Source of the DNA: Verrucomicrobiota bacterium
GTDB lineage: Bacteria; Verrucomicrobiota; Verrucomicrobiia; Opitutales; Opitutaceae
DNA length: 64,000 nucleotides
Assembly (NCBI GenBank): GCA_016222805.1
Contig: JACRQG010000033.1
Location: forward strand, 1 to 64,000
Reading direction: 5' to 3'
A program made the translations under genes and the position numbers. Within the stretch, counting starts at the first letter, position 1. The number at the start of each line of letters is the position of its first letter. The notes beneath the pieces are model-generated. The model was not told the DNA's origin. It worked only from the letters and a program-made list of their open reading frames with translations, and searched no databases. Shown one piece after another: positions 54,930 to 62,075 of this stretch.

Positions 54930-55820
54930 ATGAACATCCCCGTCCTCACCGTCCAGGGCCAGTCGCTGGCCGAGACGCATGAACGCGCGCTGCTCGCGCT
55001 CTACCAACACGGCGCGCGCCTCAGCACCCAGTACGACAAGCCGGGCGATCCCCCGAGCCTCGACTGCACGATGAACGCCACCGTGCTCGACCCGCTCGCC
55101 GAGCCCATGATCCACAAGGCCTTTCCCGGCGGCATCGAGGATCTCCGGGAATACGTGATGGAGTTGCAGGGGGCGAAGGATCACTGGGTCAAGAACATGA
55201 ACGACCCAGCCGACACGCGCTGGGAATACACCTATCACGGGCGGCTGGCCGGCTACGGCGTCTGGCGGGAGAAGGCCGCGGGCGGCGAATCCCGCGAAAC
55301 CGGCCCGTTCAAGGTCGCGCAGATCGATCGCGTGATCGAGAAGCTCGCCCGTCAGCCGTACACCCGGCAGGCGCAGATGATCACCTGGATGCCGAACCTC
55401 GACCTCGACTGCTACGATCCGCCCTGCTTGCAGTCGCTGTGGTATCGGATCCTGGAGTCGCCGGACGGCCGATGGTGGCTCAACTGCAACGTGCGTTTCC
55501 GCAGCAACGACGCGTGGGGCGCGAGCTTCATGAACATGTTCGGCTTCGTCATGTTCAACCGCGACGTCATCGCCGCCGGTGTCGCCGCCCGGGCCGGGCG
55601 CGAGGTGCGCCTCGGCCGCATGAACTGGCAGGCCGATTCCTATCACATCTACGGCAAGGATCTCGCGGGCGCCCGTCAGCGCCTGTTCGACCGCTTGGCC
55701 ACTACGCGCTTCGAGGACCGAGTCTACGCCTTTTCCGACGAGACGATTCGCGAACTCTACGACGAAGCGGAGGCCGCGGTGCGGGCCAAGATCGCCGACT
55801 ACGACCGCAGCCACGGGTAG
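54930..55820 (+). CDS. Thymidylate-synthase-like protein (archaeal-type)
   Basis: 296 residues. The TS catalytic Cys is in DPPCLQSLWYRI (Cys166), followed by RFRSNDAWGASFMNMFGF (Arg-Ser, Asp and Asn residues of the substrate site) and DSYHIYGKD (the His of the TS motif). Layout and the PPCLQ motif are nearer to archaeal-type TS and the dCMP/dUMP hydroxymethylase relatives than to bacterial ThyA. It could make dTMP or modify pyrimidines. No folA or dCTP deaminase is adjacent. Confidence 0.75.
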   Translation: MNIPVLTVQGQSLAETHERALLALYQHGARLSTQYDKPGDPPSLDCTMNATVLDPLAEPMIHKAFPGGIEDLREYVMELQGAKDHWVKNMNDPADTRWEYTYHGRLAGYGVWREKAAGGESRETGPFKVAQIDRVIEKLARQPYTRQAQMITWMPNLDLDCYDPPCLQSLWYRILESPDGRWWLNCNVRFRSNDAWGASFMNMFGFVMFNRDVIAAGVAARAGREVRLGRMNWQADSYHIYGKDLAGARQRLFDRLATTRFEDRVYAFSDETIRELYDEAEAAVRAKIADYDRSHG

Positions 55821-55919
55821 CCTCCCGACCGCGAACCGGAGCGGGCGGGGCCGCCGGACGACGTCCTTTCGCGACACCGCACTTGCCAAGCCCCGCCTCC
55901 CGGGCAACCTTCCGCCCCT

Positions 55920-56573
55920 ATGCATTTCGACAACCTCCAGCCCGGTCTTTCGGCTCCCGTTCCGCGTGCGGATGACGATGACGACGACGAGCCTTGCGAG
56001 GAGGGCTGCGGCCAGAAGCAGCCCGCGCCGGTAGCCCAGCTCATCCAGCGCCGGTTCCTCGAACAGCGGAAGATCTTCCTGTGGGGCGCGGTCACCGACG
56101 ACACGGCCAAGGACATCACCGAGAAACTGCTGTACCTGGAAGCCACCGCCCCGGGGAAGGACATCACGTTCTACATCAACACCCCGGGAGGTTCGATCAC
56201 CGCGGGCATGGCGGTGTACGACACGATTCAGCTGATTTCCTCGCCGGTCACGGTGGTGGTCACGGGCATGGCCGCCTCGATGGGATCGATCCTGCTCAGC
56301 GCCGCCCCCAAGGGCCGCCGACTCCTCTATCCGCATTCGCGCGTGTTGATCCACCAGCCGCTGATCTCGGGTCGCATGATCGGCCCGGCGAGCGACATCA
56401 ACATTCAGGCCAAGGAAATGGAGAAGCTCCGGGCGGAGCTGAACCAGATCCTTGCCAACGCCTCCGGCCAGCCGATCGAGCGCATCAATCGCGACACCGA
56501 CCGCGACTTTTACCTCAACGCCCGGGAGGCCATCGAGTACGGCCTGGCCGACGCGATCGTCGAGAAGGTCTAA
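55920..56573 (+). CDS. clpP: ClpP-type ATP-dependent protease proteolytic subunit
   Basis: 217 residues. Catalytic Ser120 (GMAASMGS), His145 (HSRVLIHQP) and Asp in RDTDRDFYLN give the ClpP triad. Residues 1-45 are unusual: an acid run DDDDDDEP followed by CEEGC and a polar stretch ahead of the normal core start (LIQRRFLEQRKIFLWG). Such an N-terminus may influence chaperone docking or be processed. No clpX or tig is adjacent, so this may be an extra ClpP paralogue. Confidence 0.92.
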   Translation: MHFDNLQPGLSAPVPRADDDDDDEPCEEGCGQKQPAPVAQLIQRRFLEQRKIFLWGAVTDDTAKDITEKLLYLEATAPGKDITFYINTPGGSITAGMAVYDTIQLISSPVTVVVTGMAASMGSILLSAAPKGRRLLYPHSRVLIHQPLISGRMIGPASDINIQAKEMEKLRAELNQILANASGQPIERINRDTDRDFYLNAREAIEYGLADAIVEKV

Positions 56574-56710
56574 CCCGGAGCCTCCCGACGCGGCTTGAGG
56601 CCGCGACAAGCTCGGCAGCTGCGCTGGAACGGAGCGAAAGCGGGTCCGTTCGTGCCCCCGCGTGCGAGCGAGTCGAGGCCGTGGATTTGGGCGGCCGCAC
56701 CGAGCCACTG

Positions 56711-58468
56711 TTATTTCACCGGCGGGGGACTGGTCAGCGACGCCAGGTCCTTCTCCCAGGCCCGAGCCTGGGCCGCGTCGCCCGCCAGGGAAGCGGTTCG
56801 CAAGGCCTCGGGAAGCCAGGCGAGTCGCAGGGCGACCGGCAGGGTCGTGGTTCCCAGCAGCGTACGCCAGACGCCGACCGCACGATTGGGTCGGCCCGCG
56901 GTTTCCAGCAGGAGCGCCGCCTCGCGGGCCAGCGCCCATTCGTTGGCGTCGAAGGACGAAAGCAGAGGGACGAAGCCCAGGGTGTTGCCCGCCGCCTCCC
57001 GCTCGCCGGCATCGAGCCCCCGCCGTGCCAAGGCCACCGCCAGCGCCAGGCTGGGCACCTCCCGCTGGGTTGCCGCTCCCAAGGCCGCGGCCTCTTCGCG
57101 CCGACCCGCGGCATCGAGCAATCGCATCTGTCGCAAGGCTGCGTACGGTGTGAGCCGAGGCGGGAGGTCCGCGCGGCGCGCCAGCTGTTGCTCAAGCGAA
57201 ACGGCGAAAGGGCGGTACAACGGATCGCCAATGAGGATGGCCTGCCAGCTCAACGCCGGCAGCGCTTCGTAGGCCGCTTCGGCCAGGGTGGCACCCCGCG
57301 CCAGCGCCCGCAACAGGAGGTGCGGCGCGTGCGTGAACGCGAGGTAGGGTTCGTGGACGTTGCCCACGGTCGCCGTCACGCCCCGCGCCACCAACGGTCC
57401 GACCCAGCCGGACCCGGGCTGCCGCAGCGTGCTGGCGGAGTAGCTGTGGATGTGCAGCGCGATCGCCCCTGGCGCGAAGCGAAAGCCCGGCAGGAGGAAG
57501 GGACCGTCGGCGGCCCCCGCGTACCAGCCAAAGTAGAGCGCCGGCGCATCGATGCGGCCCGTCGCCGGCAGCGTGTGGTTCTCCCGGTCCACGGTCAGAT
57601 CGAAACCGAGGTCATTGAGCTGCCGTGCCGTGGCTTCGAGCCAGCCGTCGCCCAGCGCGTCCCGATTGGCGAGATCGACATATGCCCGGCCGATCAACCC
57701 GGTGCGCTCCGCGCCCACGGCGCGGTCCACGAGGGTGTTGGCCTCCTCCGCAGTCAGGCCATCGAGCCGCGCCACGCGCACGACCTGCGCCAATTCTGGC
57801 GCCGACGGGCGTGGATTCTGGTGGAGCGGATTGGGCACGAAGGCGTTGATGGGGTAGTTCGGAAGCGCCAGGAGGCTCAGCTCCGAGTCGACCGCCCCGG
57901 CGTTGGTGCGAAACTCGCCGCGGGCCGTGAACGGCCGTACTTCCGCGTACAAGGCGGGATCGTGCTCGATCTTCAACGGCACCCCCCGGCAGACCACCAG
58001 CGCAGCGATGCGATGCCGGTGCGGTGCGTACTTGCGGCGGCCCACCGGATCCGTCGCCTCCATGGGAATCGCCTCGATCCACCCGGCTGGCACGAGGTGA
58101 TCGAGGAGCGGCTGCCAGATCGTCGCGACGAACTCCCGCCAGGGGATCGCTTCGGTCACCGGCATCGGCAGCGCCAGCACGTTTTCCGCCGGCACCCCGC
58201 GCACCTCGGCATAGTGGTGCGCGATGCGTCCCGAATCCGGATCGTTCCGGTTTGCGAGGATCAGCACGCGCGCCCCCGGCGGCTCTTCCGCGGCCCGGCT
58301 GCCGGCGGCGGCCAACCCTCCCACGGCCACCATCCCCCAGCGGCACCACCGGAGGAGGGAGGCCATCCGGGCTGGACAGGCTCGAGCCAACAGGAGCCGC
58401 AGGTTCATGGCGGGGAGGAGACTCGCAGCGAAGACCAGCACAGGCGTTCCGGCAAGCCGCCGCGCCAT
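56711..58468 (-). CDS. TIGR03790-family secreted protein
   Basis: 585 residues from an ATG with AGGAA six bases before it. An ATG at 58408 (MNLRLLLARACPARMAS) is the alternative. Two hydrophobic stretches form a long signal. The core motif RVLILANRNDPDSGRIAHHYAEVRGVPAENVLALP and the string ALVVCRGVPLKI are typical of TIGR03790, a family of unknown function frequent in Verrucomicrobiota. The C-terminal third is an Ala/Leu-rich region of alpha-helical repeats. It follows the amidase gene by about 10 bases, so it is probably co-transcribed. Confidence 0.8.
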   Translation of the reverse strand: MARRLAGTPVLVFAASLLPAMNLRLLLARACPARMASLLRWCRWGMVAVGGLAAAGSRAAEEPPGARVLILANRNDPDSGRIAHHYAEVRGVPAENVLALPMPVTEAIPWREFVATIWQPLLDHLVPAGWIEAIPMEATDPVGRRKYAPHRHRIAALVVCRGVPLKIEHDPALYAEVRPFTARGEFRTNAGAVDSELSLLALPNYPINAFVPNPLHQNPRPSAPELAQVVRVARLDGLTAEEANTLVDRAVGAERTGLIGRAYVDLANRDALGDGWLEATARQLNDLGFDLTVDRENHTLPATGRIDAPALYFGWYAGAADGPFLLPGFRFAPGAIALHIHSYSASTLRQPGSGWVGPLVARGVTATVGNVHEPYLAFTHAPHLLLRALARGATLAEAAYEALPALSWQAILIGDPLYRPFAVSLEQQLARRADLPPRLTPYAALRQMRLLDAAGRREEAAALGAATQREVPSLALAVALARRGLDAGEREAAGNTLGFVPLLSSFDANEWALAREAALLLETAGRPNRAVGVWRTLLGTTTLPVALRLAWLPEALRTASLAGDAAQARAWEKDLASLTSPPPVK

Positions 58469-58478
58469 CGGTTCCTGG

Positions 58479-59612
58479 TCATTTTCCGCCGGCGGTGCGC
58501 GCAGGCGTGGGCAGCACCGGCAACCGCAATCCATCGAGCGTGGCAGCGTAGTCGCGGATGCCGGCGGCGATGGCACCGGCGATTTGGTGCCGGTAGGCCG
58601 GGGTCGCGATCTTCCGCGCCTCCGTCTCGCTGGTGAGGAACCCGCACTCGATCAGCATCCCGGGGCAGGAGAGCGGACGCAGCACCGCCAGGTGCATCAG
58701 TTTCTTCCCGCGATCCGGCGTCCTGAGGTCACCGATGAACCGCCGGTGCAGGGCGTGCGCCAGCACGACATTCCAATGGTCGAACCGGTTCCCGGGCGAC
58801 GCGTAGTCCTCGGTGTCGTCCTTCTCCAGCAGGCCCCACGCGTTGGTCGAACGCTGCGTGCGCGGCGCAAACGTATAAACCTCCACGCCGGAGGTCTTGG
58901 TGTCGTTCGCCAGCGCGTTGAAGTGGATGCTCACGAACATATCCGCCCGTACCACGCTCGCCATCGCCGCGCGCTGCGGCAGGGCCACGAAACTGTCGTC
59001 CTCCCGCGTGAGCACGACGCGATGGCCCGCTTTCTCGAGCAGGGCGCGCACCCGCCGGGCCACGTCGAGCGTGAAGGTCTTTTCGTTGATCCCGAGCTTC
59101 GTGTTGATCTTCCCCGGGTCGGTCCCTCCATGGCCCGGATCGATCAGCACGACGCGGGTCGCCGGCCGCGCCGCGAGTCCATGGCCCGGGCGCAGCATCG
59201 GGGTGAGACACCGCTCGAAATCCACCCGGCTGACATGGAGCTGGCCGCCGACCGCAACGACGGGGTCACCGAGGAAGACCCGCGTGCCATTGATCGTGAT
59301 ATCCCGGGTATCGGTCTCGAGGTCCGCGCGCACGCCCCCGCCGGTGAGGGCCACGCGACGGCCGGAGTCCTGCGCGACGAGCTTCAGCCCCAGGGCCCGT
59401 GCGGCGTCCGCCACCGCGACGTGCTCCACCCGGCCAATCTTCCGAATCGCCGGTGCCGCGGCGGCGGGTGATTCACCGGAAGCTCCGACGGGCCCGGCGC
59501 CGCCGGGGCGCGTGGGAGTGGAACGCGCAGGCGCCTCCGCCGCGATCACCAGAGCTCCGGAGAGCGCCAGGCTCCATCCGGCAAGAAGGCCAAAACGCGC
59601 CGCCGTCCGCAT
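58479..59612 (-). CDS. N-acetylmuramoyl-L-alanine amidase
   Basis: 377 residues. A signal peptide (MRTAARFGLLAGWSLALSGALVIAAEAP) and a Pro/Ala linker are followed by a copper-amine-oxidase-like N domain (about 60-145: VTLTG-like strands, DITINGTRVFL). The Amidase_3 catalytic domain has IDPGHGGTDPG (zinc His), NEKTF (Glu), SIHFNA (zinc His) and LIECGFLT (catalytic Glu). It cuts the amide between MurNAc and the peptide stem during wall remodelling. It starts 13 bases after the infC stop, so it shares that transcript. Confidence 0.92.
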   Translation of the reverse strand: MRTAARFGLLAGWSLALSGALVIAAEAPARSTPTRPGGAGPVGASGESPAAAAPAIRKIGRVEHVAVADAARALGLKLVAQDSGRRVALTGGGVRADLETDTRDITINGTRVFLGDPVVAVGGQLHVSRVDFERCLTPMLRPGHGLAARPATRVVLIDPGHGGTDPGKINTKLGINEKTFTLDVARRVRALLEKAGHRVVLTREDDSFVALPQRAAMASVVRADMFVSIHFNALANDTKTSGVEVYTFAPRTQRSTNAWGLLEKDDTEDYASPGNRFDHWNVVLAHALHRRFIGDLRTPDRGKKLMHLAVLRPLSCPGMLIECGFLTSETEARKIATPAYRHQIAGAIAAGIRDYAATLDGLRLPVLPTPARTAGGK

Positions 59613-59625
59613 GGCGGCTGCCGTC

Positions 59626-60309
59626 TTACGCCGGCGGCGCGGCCGGAGGCGGGGTGGGCCGGCGGTTCTCGCCCGCGGCCGGAGGCGCCTCTTCGACCTC
59701 CTCCTCATCAGGCAGCAGGAACTTCGGCTTGCGCTTGTTGGCCGGCAGCGGCGTGAGCATCACGTGAATGTTGCGGCCGATCAGCTTGGGATCGGCGTCG
59801 GGATGGGCCATGCCGGCGAGATCGGCGACGGCTCGTTTCATCACCTCGAAGCCCAGTTCGGTGTGTGCCATTTCGCGGCCGCGGAACTTCAGGCGCATCT
59901 TCACCTTGTTGCCGTGGTCGAGAAACTCCTCCGCGTGGCGGAGCTTGGTTTCGTAGTCGTGCTGCTCGATCCGGGCGGTGAATTCGATCTCCTTGATCTT
60001 GCTCGCGGTGGATTTCGCGTTCGAGTGCTTCTTCTGCTCCTCGTAGACATACTTGCCGAAGTCCATGATCCGGCAAACGGGAGGAGTGGCGTTGGGCGCG
60101 ACCTCCACGAGATCGAGACCGTTTTCCAGCGCCAGATTGATGGCCTTGGTCGTATCGATGATCCCCAGCTGCTTGCCTTCGGGGGAGATCAGCCGGACCT
60201 GCGGGACCTTGATGCGGTGATTGCGGCGAATCGCCGCGAAGGGGTCGACATTGCGACGCTGAAACGAACCAGGGCGGCCGCCCGAGGCGGAGGGAAACGA
60301 ATTGGCCAT
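59626..60309 (-). CDS. infC: Translation initiation factor IF-3
   Basis: 227 residues. IF-3 N domain (RRNHRIKVPQVRLISPEGKQLGIIDTTKAINLALENGLDLVEVAP), linker (YEEQKKHSNAK) and C domain (KEIEFTARIEQHDYETKLRHAEEFLDHGNKVKMRLKFRGREMAHTELG) are all present. There are extra N- and C-terminal tails, the latter Pro/Glu-rich. It starts with ATG preceded by TTG, not the AUU of many infC genes, so the usual autoregulatory start seems absent. rpmI and rplT are not downstream. Confidence 0.96.
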   Translation of the reverse strand: MANSFPSASGGRPGSFQRRNVDPFAAIRRNHRIKVPQVRLISPEGKQLGIIDTTKAINLALENGLDLVEVAPNATPPVCRIMDFGKYVYEEQKKHSNAKSTASKIKEIEFTARIEQHDYETKLRHAEEFLDHGNKVKMRLKFRGREMAHTELGFEVMKRAVADLAGMAHPDADPKLIGRNIHVMLTPLPANKRKPKFLLPDEEEVEEAPPAAGENRRPTPPPAAPPA

Positions 60310-60405
60310 CAATAAGGTTTTTGCTGGTGGTTGGTCGGCGAGCTTCTTGCGCGGAGCGGGCCCGGGAGCAAGGGTTATTTCTCCAGGTTTCTGCGCTGCA
60401 AAAAC

Positions 60406-60831
60406 CTAAACGCTGAAACTTTCGCCGCAGGAGCAACTCGCCTTCGCGTTGGGGTTGGAGAACTTGAATCCACCGGACACCATGGCCGCGGAATAATCGA
60501 GGTGGGTCCCCTTCAGGTAGAGGGCACTCTTGCTGTCGACGACCACCGTCACCCCGGCGCTGCGCACCAGAAGATCGCCCCGCCGCGGTTCCGGCACGAA
60601 CTTCATCTTGTAGCTCAATCCGTTGCAGCCCCCGCCCGTGATGGCGATCCGGAGATAGTCTCCCTGCTGCTCCCGCGCGATCAGGCTCCGCACCTTCGTT
60701 CCGGCTGCCGGGGTCAGGAGGACGAGCTGCTCGCTGCCCCATCGCACCCCGGGGGGCAGAGGTGGGACACCCGCCGGCTCGGCCACAGGCGCAGCCGGGG
60801 CAGCGGAGTCGGACGCGGAGGAGGAATCCAT
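60406..60831 (-). CDS. IscA/ErpA-like iron-sulfur cluster carrier protein
   Basis: 141 residues. The A-type carrier Cys are in GGCNGLSY and in ASCSCGESF near the C-terminus. The fold LTPAAGTKVRSLIAR..GDYLRIAITGGGC..YKMKF..VVVDSKSALYLKGTHLDYS is typical. Residues 1-45 are an Ala/Ser/Pro-rich tail of unknown role. It delivers Fe-S clusters to apo-proteins in the cytoplasm. A hairpin-like AGGTTT/AAACCT pair lies just after the stop (60385-60405). Confidence 0.9.
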   Translation of the reverse strand: MDSSSASDSAAPAAPVAEPAGVPPLPPGVRWGSEQLVLLTPAAGTKVRSLIAREQQGDYLRIAITGGGCNGLSYKMKFVPEPRRGDLLVRSAGVTVVVDSKSALYLKGTHLDYSAAMVSGGFKFSNPNAKASCSCGESFSV

Positions 60832-61271
60832 GGCGGCCACCAAATCCGCCACGCCAACCGGCGCAACAGCGGAATCCACTTTCCGCCAGAGAAGACAATT
60901 GGTCGCGGCGCAGTGCTTTGCCTATTCCACTACGCCGCGACCTGGTTGGAAACAGGGCGCAGTACGAGACCACCCCTGGCAAGAAATCGGTCGTAAACTC
61001 CTCCAACGATTGCCGCCCTGCCTGTCGACCGCCGCGTGACCAGTGGGGCTGCAGGAGTGACGAATGGCAGGGTCATCGGAAGGGGGATGGAAAAAGCCCA
61101 AGGAGTGGGGCGGCGAAGCCAACCAGGGAATGGTTACCGCTTCGTTACCTTGCCGGTCGCGCCTGGCGGCGTTTCCGGTCGATTCAGGTCGTCCGGGCCG
61201 GGTGGAAGGCGCGGTTCCCCAACCTCGGCTGATCCGCGGTCGTCCCGGCCTCCCGTCTTGCCTGAACCCCG
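60832..61271. other. 440-base gap, no gene seen
   Basis: The gap separates the iron-sulfur carrier gene from the end of the LytTR gene. No frame has coding character. Two GTTACC half-sites spaced 11 bases apart (GGTTACCGCTTCGTTACC, 61132-61149) could be a tandem binding site in the promoter region of the carrier gene. Confidence 0.45.
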
Positions 61272-62045
61272 TCAGGGACGATCCGCCGTGGTCTCGAATC
61301 GCAACGGCCGGCCGCTTTCCGCCGGCAGGAACTCCCGCAGTTCCGTCCATTCGCGGCGGCTCGCCCGCACCGGGGCGCGCAGCCCGCGCAGGTGCAGCAG
61401 CGGGGCGTCGCCTCGGTCCTCCTCGATGCGCTGGAGATGATCGAGGTTCACGATGACCTGGCGGTGTGCGCGGGCGAAGGGAGGCAGCGGCAGCTGGTCC
61501 TCCCAGGACTTCAAGGTCTGTCGCACCAGGAACCGCTCCCCGGCGCGAAGGCTGAGCTCCGAGTAGTTCTCGCACGACTGGATGGCCACGATTTCCCCCA
61601 CCGGAAGAAAGCGGGCGCCGGAGTCGGTGCGCACGTAGACGGTGTCGTCGCGTCGCAGCCGTGTTCCCTCCCGCAGCGGCACCCCGGTTTCCTCTCTCCG
61701 CCGGTTGAGCCGCGCGAGGCTCGCCGCCAGGCGCTCGGGCTTGATCGGCTTGAGGAGGTAGTCGAGGGCGTTCACTTCAAAGGCCCGGATCGCGTATTCG
61801 TCGTGCGCCGTGACGAAAATCACCGCCGCGCCTTCGCGCACATGCGGCACCAGGTCGAGACCGCTGCCGCCGCGCAACTGGATGTCGAGAAACACTAGCG
61901 CATACTCCCCGCGGGCGAGGAGCTCCCGCGCCGCCTGGACCGTGCCGGCCTCGCCGGTGACGCGCACATGCCCGTGGGGTGCGAGCAGCGTGCGCAGGAC
62001 ATTGCGAGCCGGGGGTTCGTCGTCGATCAGCAGACACGGAATCAT
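61272..62045 (-). CDS. LytTR-family response regulator
   Basis: 257 residues. The receiver domain (1-120) has LIDDEPPAR, the phosphoacceptor Asp54 in FLDIQL, Thr in FVTAHDE and Lys in LLKPIK. The LytTR DNA-binding domain (about 140-250) has VRTDSGARFLPVGEIVAIQSCENYSELSL and RAHRQVIVNLDHLQ. LytTR proteins bind paired 9-bp direct repeats upstream of targets. It follows the sensor kinase by 30 bases, in one operon. Confidence 0.94.
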   Translation of the reverse strand: MIPCLLIDDEPPARNVLRTLLAPHGHVRVTGEAGTVQAARELLARGEYALVFLDIQLRGGSGLDLVPHVREGAAVIFVTAHDEYAIRAFEVNALDYLLKPIKPERLAASLARLNRRREETGVPLREGTRLRRDDTVYVRTDSGARFLPVGEIVAIQSCENYSELSLRAGERFLVRQTLKSWEDQLPLPPFARAHRQVIVNLDHLQRIEEDRGDAPLLHLRGLRAPVRASRREWTELREFLPAESGRPLRFETTADRP

Positions 62046-62075
62046 GGAAAGGAGAGGAAGGCAGGAGGAAACGGC

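Noticed and set aside
55994-58636. An 880-residue plus-strand frame across ClpP and the TIGR03790 gene
   Set aside because: It overlaps two well-supported genes in another frame or strand and has Arg/Pro-rich shadow composition.
60307-60312. Rare AUU start for infC
   Set aside because: Codons before the ATG are TTG and TTA. No ATT lies in frame near the family start.
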